DNA of 64,000 nucleotides from Salmonirosea aquatica (GCF_009296315.1 NZ_WHLY01000002.1:5926501-5990500); one strand, 5' to 3'. Counted from the stretch's first letter, positions 29,643 through 41,456 are shown. A program made the numbers and translations. The notes: generated by a model from the letters alone, not told the origin.

Positions 29643-31319
29643 ATGCCCGCGTTTATGCGTTTAATTTTGAACCGTGGTTTAATTTTTCTCATTAGTATCC
29701 TCACCATCAGCCCAAAACCGGGCTTTACCCAAACGTGCACGCCAGAGTTTATCCTAAGCCCCGTCGGGAGTAACAATACGATCGAATGGGACAAATTCCC
29801 CGAATTCTCTCTACCCTTTACGATTATCTACAACGGTCCCCGCTTTGGTGACGATGCGTCCCGCCCCTTGAAACACGGTTTTAGTCACCTGGCCAATTTC
29901 AGTGGTTCGGAACCGAGCACTCTTCCGGTAAGTAAAAGAGCACTTCTGTGGAATAGTGTCGCCAGTATCGATGGTTCCGACCAGCCCTGGTCAGTGATTG
30001 GCCTGGAAAGCCCCTGGGGGAACGATACTACTCTGTACCGCAATCATTGGGCACAGTATCTGGGCCTATTGGCCAACAGCTTTGATGATTCCCGTACCAG
30101 CGGCATTCCTCGCGCCGATATAATTTGCCTGGATGTCGAACGCATGCACGAACTAGACCGCGATATCCTGGCGCTAAAAAACAATGACCGTATTCCCCAG
30201 GGGTACCGTAACCTGGCTGATAACACTTTCCTGAAAACCTACCAGGCGGACATCCGCTGGTGGTACACGGAATCGGCGCGCTACCTACGGAATCTGGGTT
30301 TGCCCTCGTCTACCAAACTAACGAGTTATAGCGACGTACCCGTGCGAGGTACCTGGCTCAATATTCCCAGCAACAGTTGGCAGGACTGGACCACAAATCC
30401 ACAGCGTACCCACTACCTGATGCAAAACGAAGCGGGAAACATTGGGGGTACCTTTTACGAGCAGATGGATTTCCTTACTCCCTCGGCCTACTATTTTTAT
30501 CCCTATGAGAACCCGCTGGGCAAGGAGTACCTGGCTTACCTTTTGTTCCAAATTGAAGTCAACCGGGCCTGGAGCAGCAAGGATATCATCCCCTTTGTCT
30601 GGCTTAGGTACCATAACAGTTTTAGCCCCGGATCGCCGATGATTCCGGCATTTATGGCCGAAGCCACGGCTATTTTTCCTTTTTTCTCGGGAGCCAAAGG
30701 ATTATGGCTTTGGGAAAACAATTTCTATGAGAACAATGAACAGCAAAACTACGCCACCTACGAACATTTCATCTACGGTCTTTACCGCCTGTCGCGGTAT
30801 GCCGATATGTTTCAGGGAGATTACGAACTAGTCATCCCTCAGTCGGCCCGTGACCACATGGAACAGCGTAATCCGATTTGGAGGGGGGTAGTAAAGGATG
30901 GAAAAATACTGATTGCCGCCCAAAACACCTACGCCACTGAGTCTCAGCAAACATCACTGACGCTTACCTACAAGCAGTGGACCAAAACGATAAACCTCAA
31001 TGGCCACGAAGTGCTTCTGTGTCAATTTGACCTCTCCGATGTGGTTTCCTCTCTGGATTCTTCACTGGCCCTGACATCGGTTTTCCCCAATCCAACCCAG
31101 CGAACGATCTTTGTAAATCTGACGAGCCGCAGTACCCAAAGCGAGATACTCTTTGAATTGATAGACTTAAAAGGTACTGTGTTGAAGACCCTTACATCAA
31201 ACACCTCGGTAGGAGATTCCCGCTATCGGTTTGATTTACCAGTAGTACCCAGAGGTACCTACCTGCTAAGGGTCAGTTCTGAAAGTTCTTCCATCACCAG
31301 GCATATTTTTATAGAATGA
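29643..31319 (+). CDS. Secreted protein with type IX secretion C-terminal domain
   Basis: 558 residues from the ATG at 29643; another ATG at 29655 and an upstream one at 29598 exist, but the signal-like stretch LILNRGLIFLISILTI fits the middle starts. The large central domain contains IICLDVERMHELDRDI, QEDWTTNPQ-like and FLTPSAYYFYPYEN segments that look like a TIM-barrel glycoside-hydrolase-type fold, though I cannot name a family. The last 75 residues are a type A sorting domain (VFPNPTQRTIFVNL, VPRGTYLLRVSS), so the protein should cross the outer membrane by the T9SS and be attached or released. It stands alone. Confidence 0.7.
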   Translation: MPAFMRLILNRGLIFLISILTISPKPGFTQTCTPEFILSPVGSNNTIEWDKFPEFSLPFTIIYNGPRFGDDASRPLKHGFSHLANFSGSEPSTLPVSKRALLWNSVASIDGSDQPWSVIGLESPWGNDTTLYRNHWAQYLGLLANSFDDSRTSGIPRADIICLDVERMHELDRDILALKNNDRIPQGYRNLADNTFLKTYQADIRWWYTESARYLRNLGLPSSTKLTSYSDVPVRGTWLNIPSNSWQDWTTNPQRTHYLMQNEAGNIGGTFYEQMDFLTPSAYYFYPYENPLGKEYLAYLLFQIEVNRAWSSKDIIPFVWLRYHNSFSPGSPMIPAFMAEATAIFPFFSGAKGLWLWENNFYENNEQQNYATYEHFIYGLYRLSRYADMFQGDYELVIPQSARDHMEQRNPIWRGVVKDGKILIAAQNTYATESQQTSLTLTYKQWTKTINLNGHEVLLCQFDLSDVVSSLDSSLALTSVFPNPTQRTIFVNLTSRSTQSEILFELIDLKGTVLKTLTSNTSVGDSRYRFDLPVVPRGTYLLRVSSESSSITRHIFIE

Positions 31320-31380
31320 ATGTAAGAGTTCCCAGGCTCAATAACCGGATTCTTTATTCATTTCCTCAACCCCTTTCACC

Positions 31381-33390
<2,010 letters not shown>

Positions 33391-33398
33391 GAACCTGG

Positions 33399-33986
33399 CT
33401 ACTTCAAGCGGTCGGGATTCTCACTGACGAAGGCCCCCCATCCCCCTTTCTTATCTTTTTTGGTGGAGGTGGAGGAAGCAGGAGAATTGGCGTGGTAATG
33501 ATGACAAATCGCAATCGCTATACCGTCGGTGGCATCCAGAAACTCCCGGTTGAGTTCCATTTTGAGAATATTCTCCAGCATGTAAGCCACCTGCTCTTTG
33601 GATGCATTTCCGTTTCCGGTCACCGATTGCTTCACTTTTTTGGGCGAGTACTCCACAATCGGTATATCCCGAGCCAGAGCAGCGGCCATGGCAACCCCCT
33701 GAGCCCGCCCCAGTTTCAGCATGGATTGGGCATTCTTACCGTAGAAGGGGTCCTCGATAGCCATTTCGTCTGGAAGGTACTCCTCAATGAGTTGGGTGAT
33801 GCGTTCGAATATTTTCTTCAATTTCAATTCATGGGTCGTATATTTGTTCAACTTAATGACCCCGTATTGTACCAGTTCGATTTGTACGTTTTTGATAAGA
33901 ATCACCCCGTAACCCATTACCTGGGTACCTGGATCTACCCCAATTATTATTTTTTCGCTACTCTTCGGCTTCCCTTGGCTCATCAT
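33399..33986 (-). CDS. ruvC: Holliday junction resolvase RuvC
   Basis: 195 residues from ATG 33986 (the next codon, 33983, is also ATG). It cuts Holliday junctions with RuvAB. The RNase H-fold acidic residues are seen in IIGVDPGTQVMGYG, AIEDPFYGKNAQS and LDATDGIAIAICH. A lysine-rich tail (TSTKKDKKGG) follows. The start codons overlap the ATG of the divergent gene at 33985, so each promoter must lie inside the other coding region. Confidence 0.94.
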   Translation of the reverse strand: MMSQGKPKSSEKIIIGVDPGTQVMGYGVILIKNVQIELVQYGVIKLNKYTTHELKLKKIFERITQLIEEYLPDEMAIEDPFYGKNAQSMLKLGRAQGVAMAAALARDIPIVEYSPKKVKQSVTGNGNASKEQVAYMLENILKMELNREFLDATDGIAIAICHHYHANSPASSTSTKKDKKGGWGAFVSENPDRLK

Positions 33987-34986
33987 GCTGCAAGATAGAC
34001 AACTGCTACCACCAAAAGAAAAAAGCATTCAATCAAATGCTTGGCTTTTGGCGAAGTGGATCGTCACGTTACTCATCCTGAGCTATATCTACGCCACTTT
34101 CCAGAAAGAACAAAAGGGAGTCAGGGACATTGGTGTCGTGCTTCACTCCATTTTTATTCTTCCGAATCGCTTTGTTCTGGGCATACTCTTCTTTTTAGTT
34201 CCCATCAACTGGATGCTGGAAAGTCTGAAATGGAAATTTCTGGCTCAAAAAGCGGTCTCGCTCGATTTCCGGGAAGCTTTCCGGAGTACCCTGGCCGGCC
34301 TGGCCGTGGGGGTGGCAGTCCCCGCCCAATTGGGGGATACGCTGGGCCGAATCACCTCACTGCGTTCGGACAAACGGCTCAAAACACTGGGTGCCGCGCT
34401 GGTTTCCAATGGCATTCAATTTTACATTTCGGTGCTGGGGGGTACCTTAGGCTGGTTGCTGGCTTCTACTCTGCCCTTTTCCCCACCTTACGATGTGATG
34501 ATGGAATTCCTGCTGGTACTTATTGTGCTAGGCGGTATCGGGGTCGGTATATTTCGTCGAAAAATTACCGGTTGGCCCGCCAAAAGGCAATGGGCAATAA
34601 AGTTTAAAGAAAATATACAGGTGATCAACCTATATACCGGCAGAGATCTTACCCTTGCCCTGGGATTGGGAGCTCTGCGGTATGCCGTATTTGTCGCACA
34701 ATTCGCTCTGGCCCTTTCCCTGTTCGACCTTCCTATCCCCTTCCTCAATTTAATTCGTTGTGTAAGCCTGATCCTCTTGGCCAAAACCCTGCTACCCGCC
34801 ATCAATGTGCTGGGCGATCTGGGGCTTCGTGAATTTACGGCCTTGCTGGTATTTGAACCCTACGGCCTGGCCAGCGAAAAAATCATTGCCGCCACTTTTT
34901 TAATATGGCTGATAAACATTCTAGGGCCGTTACTTGTAGGCGTCTTTTTGATTTGGAAGCACCAATGGAACGCCCGCTATGAATGA
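33985..34986 (+). CDS. YbhN/AglD-type membrane protein (lipid flippase-like)
   Basis: 333 residues with about eight hydrophobic helices. Motifs of the lysylphosphatidylglycerol-synthase transmembrane superfamily are seen: LESLKWKFLAQKA, AGLAVGVAVPAQLGDTLGRI, LLAKTLLPAINVLGDLGLRE. Members lack the catalytic domain of MprF and are often proposed to move glycolipid. The gene overlaps the downstream glycosyltransferase by 8 nt and starts a four-gene cluster (flippase-like, GT2, deacetylase, GT2). Confidence 0.82.
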   Translation: MLQDRQLLPPKEKSIQSNAWLLAKWIVTLLILSYIYATFQKEQKGVRDIGVVLHSIFILPNRFVLGILFFLVPINWMLESLKWKFLAQKAVSLDFREAFRSTLAGLAVGVAVPAQLGDTLGRITSLRSDKRLKTLGAALVSNGIQFYISVLGGTLGWLLASTLPFSPPYDVMMEFLLVLIVLGGIGVGIFRRKITGWPAKRQWAIKFKENIQVINLYTGRDLTLALGLGALRYAVFVAQFALALSLFDLPIPFLNLIRCVSLILLAKTLLPAINVLGDLGLREFTALLVFEPYGLASEKIIAATFLIWLINILGPLLVGVFLIWKHQWNARYE

Positions 34987-36117
34987 TAAGGTTTTTTATA
35001 TCCTTGAATTCCTGGAAGCTACCTACGCCCTTTTCACCTTGGTGCTTTGTCTGTTATGGCAGAAAATCCACTCCCCGTGCGTCCGAGGCACTAAGCCACT
35101 TCCCAGGATTTCGGTGATCATTCCCGTGCGTAATGAAGCCAGCCATATAGGTACCTTGTTAAAAGACTTGAACCACCAATCGTACGATCCCAATCTTTTC
35201 GAAGTGTGGGTGGTGGACGATGAGTCTTCCGACAAGACTGCCTACATCGTAGAAACCTTTGCTAAAAATTCTTTGATCCGACTGCAGCTCATTACTGCTC
35301 CGGCGTCTACGCTGCCCTCTTCTCCGAAAAAACGAGCCATTCAGGCAGCCATTTCTCGGGCAACCGGTGATTTAATAGTCACTACGGACGGCGATTGCCG
35401 GGTTGGCCCCGATTGGCTGGCCACTCTGGCTTATTCGTACCAGTCTGGACAGGCCAAGTTGCTGAGTGGCCCGGTGACTTTTACATCCGAACGCACTCTG
35501 GCGGATCATTTACAAACCGTGGAGTTTTCCAGCCTGATCGGCAGTGGGGCCGCCGCCATAGCCGCCGGTACACCTACCTTATGCAATGGTGCCAATCTGG
35601 CTTACGAGAAAAAGGCATTTGAGGAAGTCGGTGGGTTTGCCGGAAACGAGCATCTTGCTTCGGGCGATGATGAATTCCTTATGCATAAAATTGCCGCCCG
35701 ATTTCCGGGGGGGGCATGTTTGTGAAAGATCCCCGAGCCACAGTCCGTACGACTTCTCACGCTACCTGGCGGGGCTTTTATCAGCAGCGTAAGCGCTGGG
35801 CCAGCAAGTGGAAGCATTACCAGAATCCCGTCAGCATTTTTTTGGCGCTTTATGTATTCAGTTGCAATGCAGCTCTCTTACTGGGTATCGTGCTGGGTTT
35901 GTCTGGCTTTTTATCGTGGAACGAGTTTATTGTCATTGTATTGACCAAATGTCTTCCCGAGTGGTTGTTCATCGGAATGGTGCTTCTGTTTCTGGAAAAA
36001 CCCAAATCCTTGTTTTATATACCTCTGGTTCAATTAATATACCCAGTCTATGTTACTTTTTTTGGGCTTGTCGTACAGCAACCTACCTATGTGTGGAAAG
36101 GCCGTAAATTGCGCTAA
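34979..36117 (+). CDS. Family 2 glycosyltransferase, frame broken at a G8 run
   Basis: The first frame (34979-35725) has the GT-A domain: RISVIIPVRNEASHIGTLL, VVDDESSDKTA, the metal site TTDGDCRVGPDWL and SGDDEFLMHKIAARF. The second frame (from 35716) supplies VKDPRATVRTTSHATWRGF, the conserved QRKRWASK block and two or three C-terminal transmembrane helices. The join is the eight Gs at 35707-35714; one more base gives 379 continuous residues. As written the first product loses the QxxRW acceptor-site block and membrane anchor and would be inactive. It lies between the flippase-like gene and a polysaccharide deacetylase. Confidence 0.82.
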
Positions 36118-36178
36118 CCAAGAGGTAACTGTTCTATTTCATTGGCAGTTCCCTAAATAATTTTTCAAGAATAACGAC

Positions 36179-36802
36179 GTGTTCCTGCATTACTCCCCCT
36201 TCTGGCTAAAGGCACTGTACCCCTCCTATCGGTGGCGGGTACCTACTTCGGAAAAGAAGTTGTACCTGACATTTGACGATGGGCCCATTCCCGAAGTAAC
36301 CGAAACCGTGTTGGAAACCTTACGAGATTTCCGGGCAAAAGCTACATTTTTCTGCATTGGCGATAACGTGCGCAAGCATCCCGAACTGTTTAAAAAAGTA
36401 CTCGCAAAGGGGCATTTGGTTGGGAATCATACCTACAATCACCTAAATGGCTGGAAAACCGCCGATTTCGACTACTTGGCCAATATCCGGCAATGCGGCG
36501 AACTACTTCCGGTTAAAACGAAATTATTTCGCCCACCTTACGGTCGGGTCAGACGCTCCCAAGCCCGGGAAATCATGAAAAACAATACCATTGTGATGTG
36601 GGATGTGTTGAGCGGCGATTTTTCTCAGGACATCTCGCCTGAAACTTGCCTGCGCAAAACCATTCAATACACCCGCCCGGGTTCCATTCTACTGTTTCAC
36701 GACAGCCTGAAAGCCCGCCGCAATATGGATTATACCGTGCCGAGGGTGCTGGATCATTTCAGTAATCTGGATTACCGGTTTGAGGTACTTCCCACCATTT
36801 GA
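36179..36802 (+). CDS. Polysaccharide deacetylase (NodB domain)
   Basis: 207 residues from a GTG at 36179. The five NodB motifs are present: LTFDDGP (31-36, catalytic Asp and metal Asp at 33-34), HTYNH (84-88, metal histidines), FRPPYGR, WDVLSGDFS and LLFHDS. There is no signal peptide, so it is probably cytoplasmic or membrane-associated, acting on the acetylated sugar of a lipid-linked intermediate. It sits between two GT2 genes and 9 nt before the second, which suggests one pathway. Confidence 0.92.
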   Translation: MFLHYSPFWLKALYPSYRWRVPTSEKKLYLTFDDGPIPEVTETVLETLRDFRAKATFFCIGDNVRKHPELFKKVLAKGHLVGNHTYNHLNGWKTADFDYLANIRQCGELLPVKTKLFRPPYGRVRRSQAREIMKNNTIVMWDVLSGDFSQDISPETCLRKTIQYTRPGSILLFHDSLKARRNMDYTVPRVLDHFSNLDYRFEVLPTI

Positions 36803-36811
36803 GCCGCCGGT

Positions 36812-37816
36812 ATGGTAGAAAATACATGGGTTTCAAAAAAAGTAAGTGTGCTGCTGGCCGCCCGCAATGAGGAAGACTCCATACTCCGATGCCTGCAGGC
36901 CCTGGAACAATTGAATTTTCCCAAAGCCCAGCTCGAAATCCTGATCGGAAACGACGATTCCACGGATGATACCGAACAGATCGTGTTGGATTTCATTCAG
37001 GATAAATCCCATTTCAGGTACCATAGCATCCAGGGGCAGACGGAGGGCTTGCGAGGAAAAGCCAATGTACTGGCGCAGCTTGCCCATCAGGCCACGGGAG
37101 ATTACTTTTTTTATTGCGACGCCGATATCGCCGTGGCTCCCACCTGGATCGAAACCATGCTACCCCTTTTCAAAGCCAAAGTAGGAGTGGTGGTAGGTGT
37201 GACTCGTATGGTACCCGAAGGCAGTTTTTCCGCCATGCAATCGCTGGAATGGCTGTTTTCAATTACGGCGATGCGTTTTTTTTCGCTTTGGGAAATACCT
37301 TTTACGGGTATGGGTAACAATATGGCCGTAAGCCGGACCGCGTATTGGGCGGTGGGCGGCTACGAGAAAATCGGCTTTTCGATTGTGGAAGACTTCGCGT
37401 TATTCGTAGCCATTCTGGATCGGGGCTTTACCTTTGTTCAAGGTTTTCAGTCAGGACTGGTCTCCCTTTCACTGCCGGTGCACCGGATATCCCACCTTCT
37501 CCGCCAGCGGAAACGTTGGGTAAAAGGCGCCATGCAAGCACCCTGGCCCATAAAACTCAGCTTTTTCGCCTCCGCTTTTTTTCTACCCATTTTACTCGTT
37601 TTGGGTTTGTTGGCTCCTGGCTGGTGCATCGGATTGGCAGCACTTCATTTTTTGCTGGTCGGAGCGGTCTGTCTTGCGGGTCTTCGAATTCTTAAGCAAT
37701 CCGACCTTATTCGTTATGTACCCCTGTTCTGGCTTTACTTTTCCCTGAACAATACCGTGATGCTGATCAATTACCTGCTTCCTACCCCTACCGTATGGAA
37801 AGGCCGGAACTATTAA
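36812..37816 (+). CDS. Membrane-anchored family 2 glycosyltransferase
   Basis: 334 residues. KVSVLLAARNEEDSILRCL, IGNDDSTDDTEQ and CDADIAVAPTWIETML define the GT-A domain, SIVEDFALFVAIL carries the catalytic ED, and LRQRKRWVKGAMQAP is the QRxRW motif. Three C-terminal transmembrane helices follow. It is paralogous to the GT2 at 34979. With its neighbours it probably builds or modifies a glycolipid. Confidence 0.88.
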   Translation: MVENTWVSKKVSVLLAARNEEDSILRCLQALEQLNFPKAQLEILIGNDDSTDDTEQIVLDFIQDKSHFRYHSIQGQTEGLRGKANVLAQLAHQATGDYFFYCDADIAVAPTWIETMLPLFKAKVGVVVGVTRMVPEGSFSAMQSLEWLFSITAMRFFSLWEIPFTGMGNNMAVSRTAYWAVGGYEKIGFSIVEDFALFVAILDRGFTFVQGFQSGLVSLSLPVHRISHLLRQRKRWVKGAMQAPWPIKLSFFASAFFLPILLVLGLLAPGWCIGLAALHFLLVGAVCLAGLRILKQSDLIRYVPLFWLYFSLNNTVMLINYLLPTPTVWKGRNY

Positions 37817-37867
37817 CCCCGCAGGGCACTTTTTTAATCAATAACTCAAACTAGTGTGAAGGTACCT

Positions 37868-38656
37868 ATGATCGAAACCCACGCCCATATTTACGACGAA
37901 CAATTTGCCGAGGACCGCGACGCCATATTGCAACGTGCCCGAAGCGGGGGCATCCAGGAGATTTGGATGCCAAACTGCGACCAGCATACGATTCCCGGCA
38001 TGATGCAGCTGGCTGAAAAGTACCCCGATTTTTGTTTTCCCATGATGGGCTTGCATCCCTGTTATGTACATGCGGGATTTGAACAGGAACTCAGGATCGT
38101 GGAAGAATGGCTCAACCGAAAATCTTTCATCGCGATTGGCGAAATTGGTATGGATCTGTATTGGGACAAAACTTTCCGGGACCAACAGGAGGAAGCTTTC
38201 CGGATTCAATGCCAGCTGGCTCTGAAACATAACCTCTGGATTGATATCCACAGCCGCAATGCTTTCTGGGAAACAGTGCATTTGATTGAAGAAATAGCTA
38301 ACCCGAAGCTAAAGGGCATATTCCATTGTTTTGTTGGAAATCTCGACGAAGCCAATAAAGCCATAGAACTGGGATTCAAACTTGGGATCGGCGGCGTCGC
38401 TACCTTCAAGAATGGTGGATTGGATAAGGTACTCCCGCACCTTGATCTTCAGCATATTGTGCTTGAAACCGACAGCCCCTATCTCGCCCCCGTACCTTAC
38501 CGGGGCAAACGCAACGAGCCCTCCTACCTGGAACTTGTGGCCCAGCGGGTGGGCGATCTGATGCATCGGCCGAAAGTAGAGATAATCACCCAGACTACCC
38601 GTACTGCCCAGTCCCTGTTGACACGGCACAAGGCCGGGTCCATTAAATTCTTATAG
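37868..38656 (+). CDS. tatD: TatD-family metal-dependent hydrolase
   Basis: 262 residues from the ATG at 37868; a GTG at 37856 would add four residues. The amidohydrolase barrel motifs are seen: IETHAHIYDEQF (metal His-x-His), AIGEIGMDLYW, IDIHSRNAF, FHCFVGNLDEANKAIELGFKLGIGG and LETDSPYLAPVPYRGKRNEP. Family members have 3'-5' deoxyribonuclease activity and act in DNA quality control. It is followed 6 nt later by ansA. Confidence 0.92.
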   Translation: MIETHAHIYDEQFAEDRDAILQRARSGGIQEIWMPNCDQHTIPGMMQLAEKYPDFCFPMMGLHPCYVHAGFEQELRIVEEWLNRKSFIAIGEIGMDLYWDKTFRDQQEEAFRIQCQLALKHNLWIDIHSRNAFWETVHLIEEIANPKLKGIFHCFVGNLDEANKAIELGFKLGIGGVATFKNGGLDKVLPHLDLQHIVLETDSPYLAPVPYRGKRNEPSYLELVAQRVGDLMHRPKVEIITQTTRTAQSLLTRHKAGSIKFL

Positions 38657-38662
38657 CCTTTT

Positions 38663-39742
38663 ATGTACAAAACCGTTCGCATCAACCCCATCTCGCCCCA
38701 CCCGCCCCGTGCTTCGGTACTTGTGATTTACACTGGGGGTACCCTGGGCATGGTGTACGAAAACAAAGGTCGGCAACTGGTACCTTTTGAGTTCGAACAC
38801 CTCATCGATCGTGTGCCCGAAGTGCGGCGACTGGATATAGAGATCACGTTCCTGACCTTGCCCGAACCGATCGACTCCTCCAACATGACCCCTGAACTGT
38901 GGGTGACTCTTGGGCAGATTATCTTTGACCAATATTTCGACTACGGCAGTTTTGTTATTCTGCACGGTACAGATACCATGGCCTATACGGCCTCTGCGCT
39001 AAGTTTTCTTTTGGAGGGCTTGAATAAACCCGTTATCCTGACGGGGGCCCAGTTGCCCATCGGCATTGCCCGGTCCGATGCCCGCGAAAATTTCCTCACC
39101 GCACTGGAAATTGCTGCGGCCACTAATGCACAAGGGTACCCTATCATTTCAGAAGTCTGCATTTATTTTAATTCCCTGCTGCTGCGCGGGAACCGGAGCA
39201 AGAAAAAGGAAAGTTCGGATTTTAACGCCTTTCAATCCGAAAACTACCCTGTTCTGGCCAATGCTGGTGTGCGTATCGAGTACAATTTCCCATACTTGGC
39301 TCCTTACATTCAGGAGAATAAACTTTTTCTTCACACCCGCCTTTTCTCGCAGGTCACTTTTCTGAAAATTTTTCCGGGGATTACGCCAGAGGTGGTACAT
39401 TCCCTATTCAATATTTCCGGATTAAAAGGTGTCGTACTCGAAACCTTCGGCGCGGGCAATGCGCCAACGGCAGCCTGGTTCTTGGAAGAAATCAAACAAG
39501 CCATTCAGCGGGGACTCCTAATTTTCAACGTTTCCCAATGCGACGGCGGCCGCGTGACGCAGGGACAATACAAAACCAGTACTGCTTTGGCACAATTAGG
39601 CGTCCTGAGCGGAACAGACTGTACGGCCGAAGCGGCTATTACCAAGATGATGTTTGTGCTGGGCCAATCCGATGATCCAGATCTTTGTCGCAATCTGCTC
39701 GTTACCCCCTTACGTGGAGAAATGAGTAGCACATTTGAATAA
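38663..39742 (+). CDS. ansA: L-asparaginase, type I
   Basis: 359 residues with no signal peptide, so cytoplasmic. The two catalytic blocks are present: [10 protein letters not shown] (nucleophile Thr near 24-27) and [14 protein letters not shown] (Thr-Asp pair with the following [17 protein letters not shown]). It hydrolyses asparagine to aspartate and ammonia. It is placed tightly after tatD. Its stop is 40 nt before tRNA-Ser, and the tRNA promoter overlaps the end of the gene. Confidence 0.93.
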   Translation: MYKTVRINPISPHPPRASVLVIYTGGTLGMVYENKGRQLVPFEFEHLIDRVPEVRRLDIEITFLTLPEPIDSSNMTPELWVTLGQIIFDQYFDYGSFVILHGTDTMAYTASALSFLLEGLNKPVILTGAQLPIGIARSDARENFLTALEIAAATNAQGYPIISEVCIYFNSLLLRGNRSKKKESSDFNAFQSENYPVLANAGVRIEYNFPYLAPYIQENKLFLHTRLFSQVTFLKIFPGITPEVVHSLFNISGLKGVVLETFGAGNAPTAAWFLEEIKQAIQRGLLIFNVSQCDGGRVTQGQYKTSTALAQLGVLSGTDCTAEAAITKMMFVLGQSDDPDLCRNLLVTPLRGEMSSTFE

Positions 39743-39764
39743 AAGAAGCATTCGACTATCTTTG
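39734..39764 (+). promoter_or_regulatory. Promoter of tRNA-Ser
   Basis: TTTG at 39734-39737, a 19-nt spacer, and TATCTTTG at 39757-39764 match the Bacteroidota consensus exactly. The start would be near 39770, 12 nt before the tRNA. The -33 box overlaps the last codons of ansA. Confidence 0.8.
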
Positions 39765-39781
39765 CACCCGCTTCCCCATAC

Positions 39782-39868
<87 letters not shown>

Positions 39869-39893
39869 CATTTAGGTATTTATTTGGCCCGTG

Positions 39894-39925
39894 GCCCGTT
39901 GGTTTTTCACCAGCGGGCTTTTTTT
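39894..39925 (+). terminator. Intrinsic terminator after tRNA-Ser
   Basis: A 9-bp stem GCCCGTTGG / CCAGCGGGC (one wobble) with a 7-nt loop followed by seven Ts, 25 nt downstream of the tRNA. Confidence 0.88.
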
Positions 39926-39946
39926 GTGCCCTCACCGCCCCTATCC

Positions 39947-39991
39947 TCGCAAACACCATTCGCAAACACCACCCGATCCCTCGCAAACACC
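39947..39991 (+). repeat. Three 11-bp direct repeats TCGCAAACACC
   Basis: Exact copies at 39947-39957, 39960-39970 and 39981-39991, so starts are 13 and 21 bp apart. They lie between tRNA-Ser and the integrase gene. This is the place and form of arm-type integrase binding sites beside an attachment core. The direct repeat is seen; the role is inferred. Confidence 0.7.
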
Positions 39992-40154
39992 TCTAACTAT
40001 TTAATTTTTTATTGTATTCAACACATATTTGATATTATTTTAACAAGTACCTGAGAGCTACTTTGTTACATATTTGTCTTGACAACTATCATTTTTACAC
40101 CAATACTTTTGCGCAGTTTTACCAACCTAAAGTTAAATAATGTTACGTCCAAGA

Positions 40155-41362
40155 ATGCTGAGTGTGCTTTTTTACCTCCGTTACAACAAAAAAAATCCCG
40201 ACCACCCCATGGCCACCGTCTACTGCCAGATCACACTGGCCGGCCAAAAAGCGACGCCTTTCTCCACGGGCGTCAAGGCCAAAGTGGCCAGCTGACAAAA
40301 ATCCAAATCGACGGGAGATCCGCTCATGGATACCAAGCTGATGCTCATCCAGAACCGGCTCAACGACCTGCACCTGCGCTACGAACTGGAAGGCAAGCCC
40401 TACTCGGTGCATTCCCTGCGCGGAGAATTCATCAAACCCGCCCAACCCCCTCAGGAGCCGAAAAAGGAGCCAGTCAAGCCAATCACGTTCCTCAAGATGT
40501 ACACCCGGTATGTGAAGAGCAAAAAGGGAGAGATTGAGGGAAGTAGCTACCAGGTGCTACAACGCTACGAAAAAAACATCAAGAAGGCATTGATATGCCT
40601 TGGGCATGAAAACCTGTCGGTCGCGGACATGGACGCCGACATGATGGATACCCTGAAAAAGTATTTCCTGTCCAACTATGCCGAAAGCACGGCCCTGAAA
40701 ATGCTGGTCTATGCGAAGGCGGTCGTGGATTTTGCGGTATTGAAAAAGGTGATCCCGTTCAGCTCGATCAAACCCTATAAGATTGGAAAGCCCGAGGACA
40801 AGGAGCCAGTCTGCCTGACGGTGGAAGAAGAAGCCCGGCTGCTGAACCTAGACTTTTCCCAGGTACCCGGTCTGGCCCAGATTTCCGACCGCCTGGACCG
40901 GGTGCGGGACATTTACATCGTCACGCGGGAACTGGCGTTCCACTACGGCGACTACCTGCGCCTGTCGAGTGACATGATCCAACAGGTCGAGGGGGTGTGG
41001 GTGTACCACGCCCAACGCAAGAAAACCAAGGCCGACATCTACAACCTGGTATCTGTGCGGCTCATGGGGGTCTTCGAGAAGTACGGTGGCGTGGACAACC
41101 TGCCCAAGATGGCCTTGCAGCGCTACAACGATTACCTCAAGCTACTTTTTGCAGCGGCGGGAATCAACAAGAACGGAACATCCAAGATGGGACGGACCAC
41201 GTTTTCCGATTACCATTCCAACGAAGCCCCCATCAACGATCCCGCGCTGTGCGCGATGCTGGGCTGAAAAGCAGCAAGTACCTGCGGAAGTACCGGAAAG
41301 TGGATCACCGGGCGCTGCTGCGGCATTTCAAGCCCGTGCCAAAAGAAAAAAACGACGAATAG
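40155..41362 (+). pseudogene. Tyrosine recombinase/integrase, broken by a stop and a one-base loss
   Basis: Read through, this is a 402-residue phage-type integrase: arm-binding domain (MLSVLFYLRYNKKNPDHP, FSTGVKAK), SAM-like core-binding domain (FLKMYTRYVKSKKGEIEG) and a catalytic-like domain. Codon 40293-40295 is TGA where relatives have Trp (VASW). At GGG 41261-41263 the frame ends (MLG-stop), while KSSKYLRKYRKVDH continues one base off, to 41362. The catalytic site is also degenerate: RELAFHYGDYLRL replaces the usual LR-D-L arginine block and the HxxR box reads GRTTFSD. It is probably an inactive relic of the island that inserted at tRNA-Ser. Confidence 0.75.
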
Positions 41363-41456
41363 GCTCCCCCCAATTAAATGAGGGGTTTACTTTTCACAAT
41401 GTTTACCGCCTACATATACCTGCCGTGAAGGGATTCACCAGGGTATTTAGGTGGTG

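Noticed and set aside
39947-39991. The three 11-bp repeats as a CRISPR array
   Set aside because: Repeats are too short, spacers are 2 and 10 nt, and there are no cas genes.
40079-40537. An open frame on the plus strand over the integrase start
   Set aside because: It is one frame off from the arm-binding domain; its translation is low-complexity and Pro/Arg-rich, while the other frame matches integrases.
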